Shown here one piece after another: positions 8,940-17,791 of a stretch of DNA of 64,000 nt. The notes under the pieces are model-generated. The model did not search any database. It was given only the letters and a program-made list of their open reading frames with translations, and was not told where the DNA came from. Source of the stretch: Micromonospora echinaurantiaca (GTDB taxonomy: Bacteria > Actinomycetota > Actinomycetes > Mycobacteriales > Micromonosporaceae); assembly GCF_900090235.1 (NCBI RefSeq), contig NZ_LT607750.1, positions 5,881,001-5,945,000 on the forward strand, read 5' to 3'. Numbering within the stretch: position 1 is the first letter of the stretch; each line of letters begins with the position of its first letter. A program made the translations under genes and the position numbers.

Positions 8940-9067
8940 GACGGACAGCCTGCCGTACCCGGCCGCCGGACACCAGCGGCCCACGAAACGTGTCCGATCG
9001 GCAGTGGCCACAAGGGGATTGGCCGTCCTCTGTGGACCGGCGCGGCCGGCCGGAGCGGCCGAGGGGG

Positions 9068-9835
9068 TCAGGTCCGGCCCGGTGGCGTCCAGCCGAAGCG
9101 CGGCGGGCGGCGCTCGACGAAGGCCGCCACGCCCTCGCGGGCCTCGCCGCTGTCCAGCACCTGCCGGTGCCACCAGGCGATCCGGTCCGCGTCCGCCCGG
9201 CCGTCGACGATCTCCTTGGCGGCGGTGACGGTGAGCCGCGAGCGGTCGGCGATCGCCGCGGTGAGCTCGTCCACCCGGCCGGTCAGCCGGTCGACCGGCA
9301 GCACCTCGTCGACCAGGCCGATCCGCAGCGCCCGTTCGGCGTCCACCAGCTCGGCGGTGAAGAGCAGGTGCTTGGCGGCGGACGGGCCGACCAGCCCGGC
9401 CAGCCGGCGGGTGGTCGGAGTCGGGTAGACCAGGCCGAGCCGGGCGGGCGGCACGCCGAACCGGGCGTCGGCGGCGGCGATCCGCAGGTCGCAGGCGACG
9501 GCGAGCTGGCAGCCGCCGCCCACACAGGCGCCCCGCACCGCCGCCACGGTCGGCTTGGCGAACGCCGCCAGCCGCTCCTCGGCGCGCACCGCGATGCTGG
9601 CGTCCCCGGCGGCCAGCAGCTCGTCCAGGTCGCCCAGGTCGGCACCGGCGCAGAAGGTGCCGTCGGCCCCGGTGAGCACCAGCGCCCGGACCGCCGGGTC
9701 GGCCTCCAGGTCGTCGAGGAGCACCGGCAGCTGCCGCCACATCGCCGGGGTCATCGCGTTGCGCCGCCCCGGGTTGTGGATCACCACGGTCGCCACCGGC
9801 CCGGTCACCTGGACCACGAGTTCCGCGTCCGCCAC
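9068..9835 (-). CDS. enoyl-CoA hydratase/isomerase family protein
   Basis: A 255-residue crotonase-fold enzyme. It has the oxyanion-hole strand (TFCAGADLGDLDELLAAGD), the second oxyanion segment (AVRGACVGGGCQLAVACDLRIA), and an LGLVYPTPTTRRL region. Crotonases act on acyl-CoA thioesters; hydration of 2-enoyl-CoA in fatty acid or amino acid breakdown is the most common role. The second catalytic glutamate region is replaced by PTPTT, so an isomerase or other crotonase activity is possible. The GTG at 9835 follows a GGGAGG box 6 bp upstream. It lies between the M4 protease terminator and the kinase gene, both on the same strand. Confidence 0.85.
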   Translation of the reverse strand: MADAELVVQVTGPVATVVIHNPGRRNAMTPAMWRQLPVLLDDLEADPAVRALVLTGADGTFCAGADLGDLDELLAAGDASIAVRAEERLAAFAKPTVAAVRGACVGGGCQLAVACDLRIAAADARFGVPPARLGLVYPTPTTRRLAGLVGPSAAKHLLFTAELVDAERALRIGLVDEVLPVDRLTGRVDELTAAIADRSRLTVTAAKEIVDGRADADRIAWWHRQVLDSGEAREGVAAFVERRPPRFGWTPPGRT

Positions 9836-9876
9836 GTCCTGCCTCCCTCGTCCCGGTCCGGCTGACCATAACGGCG

Positions 9877-9917
9877 CGGGCCCGGCCGCCACCCGCGTGG
9901 GGTGGCCGCCGGGCCCG
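9877..9917 (-). terminator. hairpin terminator after the M4 protease gene
   Basis: A 17-bp stem with one mismatched pair (cgggcccggccgccacc with ggtggccgccgggcccg) lies 33 bp beyond the stop codon of the metalloprotease gene. The RNA would read GC-rich stem, short loop, with no long U tract, as is common in actinobacteria. Confidence 0.6.
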
Positions 9918-9949
9918 CCGTGGTCAGCCGGGCTGGCGTCGTCGCCGGG

Positions 9950-12343
9950 TCAGCTGACGTCGACCGCGGTGTCGTCGAGCACGAAGGAGGTCTGCAGCGA
10001 CGCGTCCTCGGTGCCGGTGAACTTCAGGGTGACCGTCTGGCCGGCGTACGGGGCCAGTGAGAAGCTCTTCCGGTCGTACCCGGTGGCCCGGTCCAGGTTC
10101 GAGTACGTGGCCAGCGTCGCCAGCACCGTCCCGGTGGAGCCGATCACCTGCACCCGCAGCGTGTCGTACGCGGTGCCGATGTTGGTCTCCGCCGAGTCGA
10201 TGTGCAGCCAGAAGCTGAAGTTGTACGACGTGCAGCCCGCCGGCAGGCTCACCGTCTGGGTGAGCGTGTCGGCGTGCGTGCTGCCGTAGCCACCCAGCCA
10301 GGCGCTCCAGCTGCCGCTGTGCGCGGGCTGCCGGGTGCCGTGCTGGCCGATCACGCCGGTGGTCTGGGCCCAGCCGGTGACGCCGGACTCGAAGCCCGGG
10401 TTGCCGAGCTGCTGCCCGGGGCTGGTGCAGCTGCCACCGGAACCGCGCACGGTCAGCGTGTAGCTGGTGCTCCGGGTGACCGAGCCGGCCCCGTTCACCC
10501 GCACGGTGTAGACGCCGGGCGGGGTCGCGGCCGTGGTGGTGATGGTGAGGGTGGACGAGCCGCCGGAGGTCACCGTGGCCGGGCTGAACGAGGCGGTCGC
10601 CCCGCTCGGCAGGCCGGTCGCCGACAGCGTCACGGGCTGCGCCGAGCCGCTGGTGGTCGTGGTGGCGACGGTGGTGGCGACGGAGCCGCCCGGGTCGACC
10701 GCGCCGGCGGTCGGCGACAGCGTGACGCCGAAGTCGCTGCCGGTGGAGCAGGTCGCGTCGTTGCCGGCCACGTTCACCGCGGTCCAGGCCGCCTGGACGG
10801 CCCGGTACTCGGTGGAGCAGCTGCCGTACAGGTCGGTCGCCGCCCGCAGGGTGTACGCCCGCGCGGTGTTCGCCGGGTTGGTGGGGTTGACGTACGACGT
10901 GTTGGAGGTGAAGTACACGTCCAGCGCCCGGAACCAGATCTTCGCCGCCTTGTCCCGGCCGATGCCGACCATCCCGGGCGCGCTGCCGCAGATCGGCGAG
11001 AAGCCGTACGCGGTGCTGCCGGTGCGCTCGGCCAGGTTGAAGAAGAAGTGGTTGGCCACCCCGGACGAGAAGTGCACGTCCTTGTTCTTGGTGGCGGTGG
11101 ACCAGCAGCGGTCGGACCAGCCGTCCTGCGCCGGGTCGTACATGTACCGCAGCGGGGTGCCGTCGAGGTTGATGTTGATCTTCTCGCCGATCAGGTAGTC
11201 ACCCGGGTCGGCCGTGGTGTTGGCGTAGAACTCCACCATGGTGCCGAAGATGTCGCTGCTGGCCTCGTTGAGGCCGCCGGACTCGCCGGCGTAGGTCAGG
11301 CCGCCGGGCACCACGTTGTCGGTCACACCGTGGGTCATCTCGTGCGCGGCCACGTCCAGTGAGACCAGCGGCGAGACGTTGGCGTAGCCGTCGCCGTACG
11401 TCATCCGGGCGCCGTCCCAGAAGGCGTTGTCGTAGTTCTGGCCGTAGTGCACCCGGCTGGGCACGCCGCGCCCGTCACCGAAGATGCCGTTGCGGCCGTG
11501 CACGTTCTTGAAGTAGTCGAACGTCTTCGCGGCGCCGAAGTGGGCGTCGATCGCGGCCGACTGCCGGTTGGCGTTGGCGCCGCTGCCCCAGGTGTTGTCC
11601 GCGTCGACGAACGCGGTGCACGTCGACGTGCCGTTGTTCATGTCGCACGTGGAGCCGTTGCCGTGCGCCGGGTCGATGAGCTGGTACACGCTGCCGGTCT
11701 GGGTGGTCTCAACGCTCACCGAGCCGGCGTAGAGGCTGTGGCCGGTGCCGGAGACCGACTCGATCTCGTCGTACGTGCCGATCAGCTTGCCGGTGGTGGC
11801 GTCGGTGACGACGTGCAGCCGGGACGGGGTCTGCCCGTCCGCGGCCCAGCCGCTGACCACGGTCTCCCAGGCCAGCCGGCCGGTACCGGAGCTGGCATCC
11901 ACGAAGAGTTCCGGGGCGCCGACCGTGGTGACCTTCCCGGTGAACTGGGCACGGGCGGCCTTCTTCGCGGTCGCCGCGGAGACCTTGGCGGTGGTGCCGA
12001 GGGTCAGCGGGGCGGTCAGGCCGACCGAGGAGCCGGCGTAGCCGCCACCCGGGGCGGTGTGGATGACGAAGTCACCGCCGTGCACCCGCAGCCCCCGGTA
12101 GGTCCGGGTGTAGCGGACGTGCGCGCTGCCGTCGGCGTCCACCTTGGTGCGGTACACCTGGTAGGACTCGGCGCTGCCGCCCTGGACGGCACCCGGGTTC
12201 GCGCGCAGCGCGGCCGCCGCGCGAGCGGCCGGGTTCGGCACGGGCACGGGCGCGGGGGTGGGTGCCGCCGTCGCCGGGGTGGCGACGGTCAGCAGACCGC
12301 CGGCGAGCAGAGCCGCGCCGATGGCGGCAAGGGGTCTTCTCAC
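9950..12343 (-). CDS. secreted M4-family (thermolysin-like) metalloprotease
   Basis: A 797-residue preproprotein. A signal peptide (1-26, ending ATPATA) is followed by an FTP/PepSY-type propeptide, the M4 catalytic domain with HEMTH at 334-338 and the third zinc ligand in ESGGLNEASSD (E360), and HFSSGVANHFF holding the proton-donor histidine. C-terminal beta-sandwich regions follow, one Ig-like with TLSPTAGAVDPGG and one jelly-roll type starting NPGFESG. It degrades extracellular protein and is probably activated by removing its propeptide. Its divergent neighbour encodes a lipoprotein resembling the M4-protease inhibitor emfourin, which suggests a protease/inhibitor pair sharing a control region of about 160 bp. 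Confidence 0.9.
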   Translation of the reverse strand: MRRPLAAIGAALLAGGLLTVATPATAAPTPAPVPVPNPAARAAAALRANPGAVQGGSAESYQVYRTKVDADGSAHVRYTRTYRGLRVHGGDFVIHTAPGGGYAGSSVGLTAPLTLGTTAKVSAATAKKAARAQFTGKVTTVGAPELFVDASSGTGRLAWETVVSGWAADGQTPSRLHVVTDATTGKLIGTYDEIESVSGTGHSLYAGSVSVETTQTGSVYQLIDPAHGNGSTCDMNNGTSTCTAFVDADNTWGSGANANRQSAAIDAHFGAAKTFDYFKNVHGRNGIFGDGRGVPSRVHYGQNYDNAFWDGARMTYGDGYANVSPLVSLDVAAHEMTHGVTDNVVPGGLTYAGESGGLNEASSDIFGTMVEFYANTTADPGDYLIGEKININLDGTPLRYMYDPAQDGWSDRCWSTATKNKDVHFSSGVANHFFFNLAERTGSTAYGFSPICGSAPGMVGIGRDKAAKIWFRALDVYFTSNTSYVNPTNPANTARAYTLRAATDLYGSCSTEYRAVQAAWTAVNVAGNDATCSTGSDFGVTLSPTAGAVDPGGSVATTVATTTTSGSAQPVTLSATGLPSGATASFSPATVTSGGSSTLTITTTAATPPGVYTVRVNGAGSVTRSTSYTLTVRGSGGSCTSPGQQLGNPGFESGVTGWAQTTGVIGQHGTRQPAHSGSWSAWLGGYGSTHADTLTQTVSLPAGCTSYNFSFWLHIDSAETNIGTAYDTLRVQVIGSTGTVLATLATYSNLDRATGYDRKSFSLAPYAGQTVTLKFTGTEDASLQTSFVLDDTAVDVS

Positions 12344-12505
12344 GTGCCCTCCTGGGCGGGGGTGGTGTGACGTGCGTGGTCGCGGATGTGGACGCGGCGA
12401 CGAGTAGATCAGAAAAGGGGCAGGCCGCGCCGCCCCGGACTCCGGCCGTGCCCGGGGAAACCCGGGTGATGGGAACCGCGCCGCGCCGCCACCCGTCCGA
12501 CTGGC

Positions 12506-13066
12506 ATGAGATCAGCCCCGTTGACCGGTGTCAAGATCGCGTTGGTCACCGTGCTGCTCACCGGCTGCTCGGCCGCCGAGCCCTCCCGCACCGACCAGAC
12601 CCGCACCGGTGCCGCCACCCCGTCGGCCGTACCCACCACACCGGTCGCCCCGACCGGGACGGTCGCGCCGGCTCCGAGCGGGACGGTCGCGCCGGCTCCG
12701 ACCGGGACGGTCGCCGCACCGACCGCCGGCCGGATCGTGCTCACCCGCAGCGGCGGCTTCGCGGGCCGGGGCGACACCGTCACGGTCGAGCCCGACGGCC
12801 GGTGGACGGCCGTCGACCGGGCCGGATCGCGGCGTACCGGGCGGCTGGACCAGGCCGACCTCGACCGGCTGCGCCGGCTGGTCGCCGACCCGCGGCTGCC
12901 CGCCGAAGCTGGCCGGGCCAACGTCGACACGGCGTGCCAGGACGCGTTCAGCTACCGGCTGACCGTCGACACCGTCGAGACCGGATACGTCGACTGCCCC
13001 GCCGACGGCGCCCTCCCCGAGGTCACCAGCGCCGTGGTGGCGTTGCTGACGCGGGCCACCGGCTGA
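12506..13066 (+). CDS. lipoprotein with emfourin-like protease-inhibitor domain
   Basis: A 186-residue predicted lipoprotein. The signal sequence ends in a lipobox-like LLTGC with C21, followed by a Thr/Pro/Ala linker made of near-perfect repeats (TGTVAPAP). The C-terminal domain (about 75-186) starts RIVLTRSGGFAGRGDTVTV and matches the emfourin family. The founding member, from Serratia, inhibits the M4 protease protealysin and is encoded beside it. Here the candidate partner is the divergent M4 protease gene. The founding emfourin is cytoplasmic, so a membrane-anchored exported form would protect the envelope instead; that is inference. The 3' end of the gene is duplicated downstream. Confidence 0.75.
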   Translation: MRSAPLTGVKIALVTVLLTGCSAAEPSRTDQTRTGAATPSAVPTTPVAPTGTVAPAPSGTVAPAPTGTVAAPTAGRIVLTRSGGFAGRGDTVTVEPDGRWTAVDRAGSRRTGRLDQADLDRLRRLVADPRLPAEAGRANVDTACQDAFSYRLTVDTVETGYVDCPADGALPEVTSAVVALLTRATG

Positions 13067-13140
13067 CCGGTGGTGGCATTGCTGACGCGGGCTACCGGCT
13101 GACCGGTGGTGGCATTGCTGACGCGGGCTACCGGCTGACC
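13033..13140. repeat. 36-bp tandem repeat, three copies
   Basis: Three adjacent 36-bp units lie at 13033-13068, 13069-13104 and 13105-13140. The second and third are identical and the first differs at three positions. The first copy is the coding end and stop codon of the emfourin-like gene (residues VVALLTRATG, then stop). The later copies repeat that end with its stop in the same frame, so they are not translated. Confidence 0.9.
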
Positions 13141-13242
13141 CGGCGGACCGCCACCGGCCTCGGCGGCGGTCGCCGCCCGGCGTGCGGGCCGGGTCCGCCG
13201 GTCGGTGTGCCTGGCCGGCGCCCTGTCGGCGCCGGCCAAGGC

Positions 13243-13872
13243 TCAGAACACGTAGTCGGCGGGCAGGCCGGTGGCGCGCAGGTCCGGCGGCAGGTGGGCG
13301 ACGTCGTTGACCGCGATCAGGGTCGGCGGCACGCCGTCCCGGTAGCGGATCACCGTCAACCCGCAGTTGTGCGCGTTGAAGCCCAGCCAGCGCCGCTCCG
13401 GCGCGTCCAGTGCGTGCCGGACGAACCAGGCGATCAGGAACGTGTGGGTGACGATCAGGTCGCGTCGGTCGCCGTCGGCCGGCGCGGTGGCGAACCGGCG
13501 GAGGGCCGCCGCGGTCAGTCGCGGCCCGTCGGCCCGCTCGGCCGCGCTGAAGCCGGCCAGGAACCGGGCGTACGCCTCGGGCAGCCCGGCCGGGTCGGTG
13601 TCGTCCGGCAGGTGGTCGCCGACCTCGTCCGACGCGTGCACCCGGATCCCGGGCAGGGCGGCGGCGATCAGTTCGGCCGTCTGCGCGGCCCGGGGCAGCG
13701 GGCCGTGGTGCACGGCGTCGAACGGTACGCCGCGCAGCCGCTCGCCGAGCAGCGTCGCCTGCCGGCGGCCGCGGGCGGAGAGCCCGGTCTCCGGCGGGTC
13801 GACGCCCGGTGGGGTCTGCGGAGGGCGATCCTGCTCGCCGTGCCGGGCCAGGTAGAGCAGGCGGGTCGCCAT
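13243..13872 (-). CDS. histidine phosphatase family protein
   Basis: A 209-residue member of the phosphoglycerate-mutase-like branch of histidine phosphatases. The N-terminal LARHGE holds the phospho-accepting histidine, and ETGLSARGRRQA follows. The second catalytic histidine is in LIVTHTFLIAWFVRHAL. Such proteins dephosphorylate small metabolites or proteins; the substrate cannot be predicted. The ATG at 13872 is preferred to the GTG at 13881 because a GAGGTGA box lies at a good distance before it. It stands alone between the emfourin-like gene and the DUF998 operon. Confidence 0.8.
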   Translation of the reverse strand: MATRLLYLARHGEQDRPPQTPPGVDPPETGLSARGRRQATLLGERLRGVPFDAVHHGPLPRAAQTAELIAAALPGIRVHASDEVGDHLPDDTDPAGLPEAYARFLAGFSAAERADGPRLTAAALRRFATAPADGDRRDLIVTHTFLIAWFVRHALDAPERRWLGFNAHNCGLTVIRYRDGVPPTLIAVNDVAHLPPDLRATGLPADYVF

Positions 13873-13938
13873 CGCGGTCACCTCACACGGGTCGGGAGGC
13901 GCGACGGGCGCCGCGCCTCCCGATCATGACTGACACGG

Positions 13939-14604
13939 TCAGCCCGTCCGCAGGGCGCGTACCAGGGTCGCCGACATCCAGGCCCAGCCAACCACCGCGG
14001 CCGCCCCGAACCCGAGCATCGCCACCGGGTTGCCGGCGGAGACCATCAACGCCACCCAGGCCACCGCGAAGTACCCCCCGCTGGCGACGCTGTACGCCGC
14101 CCAGCCCCGCTCGCCCCGGCGGGCGAACCGGCGCCCGGCGACCAGGCAGGCCCCGATCAGCGCGGTGAAGGCCAGCACACCGGCGCCGAGGTGTGCCAGG
14201 CCGTGCCAACTCACCTCGCCCGGGCCGGCCGGCGTACCGGTCGGGAAGCCGTCCAGCGGGTCCGCCACGAAGACACCGGCGAGCACCATGCCCAGGCCGT
14301 ACTGACCGACGAGCCAGGGCGCGGTACGCGGCCCGAGGCCGGGATGCGGCACCCGGCGCAGCGCGGCCGCCGCGCCCAGGCAGAGCAGGCCGGCGAGGAC
14401 GAAGCTGCCGATCTGGATCCAGCCCAGGTCGCCGGTGCTCAGCACGCTCACCGGGTGCCGCCGGAAGTCGAAGCCGTCCCGGGTCAGGCCCTGCGCCAGG
14501 GCGGCGACCACCCAGAGCGGCCCGGCCAGCGCGCCGCCGGCCAGCAGCGCCCGGTCCCAGGTTGCCCGGTCCACCGGCCGGGCGCCGACGGTCAGCTCGC
14601 TCAT
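13939..14604 (-). CDS. DUF998 membrane protein
   Basis: A 221-residue protein with about six transmembrane segments. The conserved features are RHPVSVLSTGDLGWIQ after the first segment, VFVADPLDGFPTGTP and WHGLAHLGAG in the middle, typical of DUF998. The function of this family is unknown. The gene starts 3 bp after the stop of the VOC gene and is the last member of a three-gene operon with an AraC regulator. Confidence 0.8.
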   Translation of the reverse strand: MSELTVGARPVDRATWDRALLAGGALAGPLWVVAALAQGLTRDGFDFRRHPVSVLSTGDLGWIQIGSFVLAGLLCLGAAAALRRVPHPGLGPRTAPWLVGQYGLGMVLAGVFVADPLDGFPTGTPAGPGEVSWHGLAHLGAGVLAFTALIGACLVAGRRFARRGERGWAAYSVASGGYFAVAWVALMVSAGNPVAMLGFGAAAVVGWAWMSATLVRALRTG

Positions 14605-14607
14605 CGG

Positions 14608-15027
14608 TCAGCCCTGCTCGTGCATCTGGCCGATGCGGATGTGGTTGCCGAACGGGTCACGGATGCCGAAGTCGATCCCGTACGGGCGGTCGGTCGGCTC
14701 GTCGGTGATGTCCACGCCCTTGGCGACCAGGTCCGCGTACGTCTTGTGGGCGTCGTCGGTGGTGAGGAAGAGGGAGCCGCCCATCGCGCCCTTGGTGAGC
14801 AGTTCCCGGACCTGCTCGGCGGTCTTCGGGTCCAGCCGCGGCGGGCCGGGGGTCTCCAGCAGGATCTCCCGCTGCCGGTCACCGGGGACGTTGACCGTCA
14901 GCCAGCGCATGAAGCCGAGGTCCGCGTCGGTGTGCACCTCCATGCCGAGCTTGCCGACGTAGAAGTCGAGGGCCTCGTTCTGGTCGAGGACGTAGATCTG
15001 GGAGCGGGTCAGTGCGTTCATCGTCAT
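14608..15027 (-). CDS. VOC-family (glyoxalase-fold) protein
   Basis: A 139-residue single-domain protein of the vicinal oxygen chelate superfamily: SQIYVLDQNEALDFYVGKLGMEV at the N-terminus and FGIRDPFGNHIRIGQ at the C-terminus. Members include glyoxalases, antibiotic-binding proteins and dioxygenases, so the reaction is open. Translation begins at ATG 15027. It lies 35 bp after the AraC gene and 3 bp before the DUF998 gene, which points to one transcript controlled by the AraC protein. Confidence 0.8.
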   Translation of the reverse strand: MTMNALTRSQIYVLDQNEALDFYVGKLGMEVHTDADLGFMRWLTVNVPGDRQREILLETPGPPRLDPKTAEQVRELLTKGAMGGSLFLTTDDAHKTYADLVAKGVDITDEPTDRPYGIDFGIRDPFGNHIRIGQMHEQG

Positions 15028-15062
15028 GCCAACGACCCTAGAAGACCGTCCTGACCTGCCGC

Positions 15063-15464
15063 TTATCCAAAACTGCTGGGTCTGGTCCAGGCCTTGGTGA
15101 AGCAGGTCGGCACCGCCGCCGCGGGCGCCACCCGCTTGCGGTACTCGGTGGGCGACTCGCCGACGATCTGTCGGAACGTCCGGCTGAACGTGCCCAGGCT
15201 GCCGAAGCCCACCGCGTAGCAGATGTCGGTGACGTCCCGGTCGGTCTGCAGCAGCAGGTACATCGCCCGCTCGACCCGCCGGCGCTGGAGGTAGCGGTGC
15301 GGGGTCTCGCCGAAGGTGGCCCGGAAGGTCCGGATGAAGTGCGCCTCCGACACGTGCGCGATCCGGGCCAGCGCGGGGATGTCCAGCGGCTTGTCGTACG
15401 ACCGGTCCATGGCGTCCCGGGCGCGCAGCATCGCCCGGTTCGACTCCTCGACCGCGCGACTCAC
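15063..15464 (-). CDS. AraC-family transcriptional regulator (small)
   Basis: A 133-residue protein made almost only of the AraC/XylS double helix-turn-helix domain: first helix pair LDIPALARIAHVSEAHFIRTF, second DVTDICYAVGFGSLGTFSRTF, then GESPTEYRKR. No separate ligand-binding domain is present. The GTG at 15464 is chosen because a GGGGAG box lies 6 bp upstream; longer in-frame extensions show no family resemblance. It heads an operon with a VOC protein and a DUF998 protein and probably controls it. Confidence 0.85.
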   Translation of the reverse strand: MSRAVEESNRAMLRARDAMDRSYDKPLDIPALARIAHVSEAHFIRTFRATFGETPHRYLQRRRVERAMYLLLQTDRDVTDICYAVGFGSLGTFSRTFRQIVGESPTEYRKRVAPAAAVPTCFTKAWTRPSSFG

Positions 15465-15652
15465 CGGACTCCCCTCGACGGGAGCCAGGATATGCCGCCG
15501 CCGCGCGGGTTTCCCGAGGTCGCCGCCGCCTTTCCGGGCCCACCGGCATTCGGCGAGGCGACAGCCGCTGCCGCGCGAGAACGCGGCCACGGTAGCGGCC
15601 GGGCTGGCACGGGCCGGCGGCGCGCGCGCTCGGGGTCAGCGCGGGTCGGCCG

Positions 15653-16111
15653 TCACTCCGGCTGCCAGCGGAGCCACCGCTGGTCGTGCTGGAAGCCCAC
15701 CCGCTGGTAGAAGGGAATGGCCCGCTCCGTCGAGTGGACCGTGACCTGCTCCAACTCCAGCTTCGCCGCCTCGGCCAGCACGGCCTCCAGCAGGATCGCG
15801 CCGACCCCGGCGTCCCGCAGCTCCGGCACCACGTACACCGACTGGACGTCGCCACTGCGCCGGTGCCGCCGCACCGGCGTCGGCACCCGGTCGGCCACCA
15901 TCAGCCAGGCCATGCCGACCACCTCGTTGTCCACCTCGGCGAGGAAGGACAGGTGGCTGGAGCTGTGCTCGGCCGCCCAGGCGGCGAACATCGCCAGGAA
16001 GTCGGCGCGGTCCGTCCCGGTGTAGCCGCGTTCCTCGGTGACCCTCCGCCACCGGAGGCCGGCCAACGCCGCGGCGTCCGCCGCGGTCCCGCTACGTACC
16101 GTCACCCGCAT
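15653..16111 (-). CDS. GNAT-family N-acetyltransferase
   Basis: A 152-residue acetyltransferase. The acetyl-CoA binding core is VQSVYVVPELRDAGVGAILLEAVL, with the R/Q-x2-G-x-G/A motif as RDAGVGA, followed by the C-terminal strand HSTERAIPFYQRVGF. The substrate is unknown. It starts at ATG 16111, about 260 bp after the NTF2-like gene; a hairpin terminator lies in that gap, so it is probably transcribed on its own. Confidence 0.85.
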   Translation of the reverse strand: MRVTVRSGTAADAAALAGLRWRRVTEERGYTGTDRADFLAMFAAWAAEHSSSHLSFLAEVDNEVVGMAWLMVADRVPTPVRRHRRSGDVQSVYVVPELRDAGVGAILLEAVLAEAAKLELEQVTVHSTERAIPFYQRVGFQHDQRWLRWQPE

Positions 16112-16211
16112 CCGACGTCCCCCATCCACCTCGACCGGTCGGGTCGCACCGTACCCGTTCCCGATCCGCGACCGTTGCCCTGGCCCGAGCGGCGGCTCCG
16201 GGCAATGCGGG

Positions 16212-16240
16212 CCGGGCACCCGTCGCGAACGGGTGCCCGG
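16212..16240 (-). terminator. hairpin terminator after the NTF2-like gene
   Basis: A perfect 12-bp stem (ccgggcacccgt with acgggtgcccgg) with a 5-nt loop lies between the NTF2-like and GNAT genes, both on the minus strand. Confidence 0.6.
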
Positions 16241-16373
16241 CCGGCTTGCGGGTGGCCCCCGCCGGCCCCTGACCGGCGGCTCAGGCGCACCTCCGGAGAC
16301 GGACCGGTTGGCGTCGGTCGCCACGGTGCGCCGGGCGGACCGGCGGCGGGCGCGGAGCCGGCCCTGACCGGCG

Positions 16374-16778
16374 TCAGTCGTGCGCGTGCGGGTCGAAGCC
16401 CTCGGGTGCCCGGTCCAGGAAGGCACTGACCGAGCTGATCCGGCCGTCCGGGTCGAACGCCAGCACGTCGGTGCCGGCCGCGAAGGACTCCGCGCCGACC
16501 TGGATCTCCCAGCGCAGCCGGGCGCGGTCGTGGTGGATCTGGGGCTCCTCCCGGCCGCGGAACGCCACCGTGCCCATGTGCTGGGCGAACCGGTCCCGGA
16601 AGTCGATCAGCGCCTGCCGGCCGGCGAGGACGCCGACCGGGGCGTGGTACTCGATGTCGTCGGTGAAGGTCGTCGCGGCGAGGCGCTGCTGCTCCTCCGG
16701 CGTCCCGGCGTTCCAGAACCGCAGGTAGCGCTCGACGGTCGCCTCGTGCTGCCGCGACGGTGCGGTGGTCTCGGTCAT
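16374..16778 (-). CDS. NTF2/SnoaL-like domain protein
   Basis: A 134-residue alpha+beta cone-fold protein of the SnoaL-like/NTF2-like group. Features are RYLRFWNAGTPEEQQRL, a conserved DDIEYHAPVGVLAGR segment, and the C-terminal AFDPDGRISSVSAFLD. Members bind or isomerise small hydrophobic molecules, but many have no known activity. A strong AAAGGA box precedes ATG 16778. It is divergent from the XRE regulator at 16908 across about 130 bp, so that regulator may control it. Confidence 0.8.
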   Translation of the reverse strand: MTETTAPSRQHEATVERYLRFWNAGTPEEQQRLAATTFTDDIEYHAPVGVLAGRQALIDFRDRFAQHMGTVAFRGREEPQIHHDRARLRWEIQVGAESFAAGTDVLAFDPDGRISSVSAFLDRAPEGFDPHAHD

Positions 16779-16907
16779 GGCTGTTCCTTTCGTCCCGGTG
16801 GGTGGCACGGCGTCGGCCACACCTGAGACCCTGCGGCCGGGGACCGGTCCGCGTCGATTACCTGCGAGATCATTGCCCCGGGTACGCCGGCAGGTCAGGC
16901 TTGCCAC

Positions 16908-17726
16908 ATGACCAACACCGAACCGGTCGGGGTGCTGGTACGGCGCTGGCGGGAGCGCCGGGGCCGCTCACAGCTCGACGTGTCGCTCTCGGCCGAGCTG
17001 TCCGCCCGGCATCTGAGCTTCATCGAGACCGGGCGCGCCAACCCGAGCCGGAGCATGATCGAGCGGCTCTGCGACGAGCTCGACGTGCCGCTGCGCGAGC
17101 GCAACGCCTTCTACCTGGCCGCCGGGTTCGCGCCCGTGCACACCGAACGCGCGCTCACCGATCTCGGCGCGGCCCGGGCGGCCATCGACGCCGTACTCGC
17201 CGGCCACGAGCCCAACCCGGCGCTCGCCGTCAACGTCCGCTGGGAGCTGCTGACCGCCAACCGGGCCATGATGGCGTTCCTGCACGGCGTCCCGGAGGAG
17301 CTGCGCACACCCCCGGTCAACGTGCTGCGCGCGACACTGCACCCGGACGGCCTGTCCCGGCAGATCCGGAACCTCGCCCAGTGGCGTATCCAGTTGCTGC
17401 GCCGGGTGCGCCGGCAGCTCGCCCGCACCGCGGCGGAGGGCCTGGCGGAGCTGCTGGCCGAGCTGGCGGCGTACCCGGTGCCGCGGGAGCCCGCCGCGAG
17501 CACCGGCACCCGCCTGGTGGACGACCTGGTGATCCCGATGCGGCTGGCCACCGAGCACGGCGAGCTGGCCCTGCTCTACACGACGACGGTGTTCGGCTCG
17601 CCGCGGGACGTGACGCTCGACGAGATCTCCATCGAGACGTTCTTCCCGGCGAACCGCCAGACGGCGGAGATCCTCCGGAGCATGTCCGCGGCCTCGGGCG
17701 GATCGATGGCGGGCAGTCGGGCCTGA
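16908..17726 (+). CDS. XRE-family regulator with MmyB-like ligand domain
   Basis: A 272-residue regulator. The N-terminal helix-turn-helix (about 8-65: VRRWRERRGRSQLDVSLSAE, then HLSFIETGRANPSRSMI) is followed by a MmyB-like C-terminal domain (about 100-265: NPALAVNVRWELLTANRAMM, and ALLYTTTVFGSPRDVTLDEI). MmyB-like domains are PAS-related and may bind fatty-acid-like ligands. It is divergent from the NTF2-like gene, the common arrangement in which such regulators control the neighbouring enzyme-like gene. Confidence 0.85.
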   Translation: MTNTEPVGVLVRRWRERRGRSQLDVSLSAELSARHLSFIETGRANPSRSMIERLCDELDVPLRERNAFYLAAGFAPVHTERALTDLGAARAAIDAVLAGHEPNPALAVNVRWELLTANRAMMAFLHGVPEELRTPPVNVLRATLHPDGLSRQIRNLAQWRIQLLRRVRRQLARTAAEGLAELLAELAAYPVPREPAASTGTRLVDDLVIPMRLATEHGELALLYTTTVFGSPRDVTLDEISIETFFPANRQTAEILRSMSAASGGSMAGSRA

Positions 17727-17791
17727 CGGGCAGGTGTCGCCGGCCGGCCTTCCTAATGCGGTGCGGCCCCCACCGCGCACCGACCACCAAC

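Noticed and set aside
7419..9869. Single 816-codon frame joining the kinase and hydratase regions
   Set aside because: The upstream part is the wrong frame of the enoyl-CoA hydratase. The kinase N-terminus and the hydratase motifs give two separate genes.
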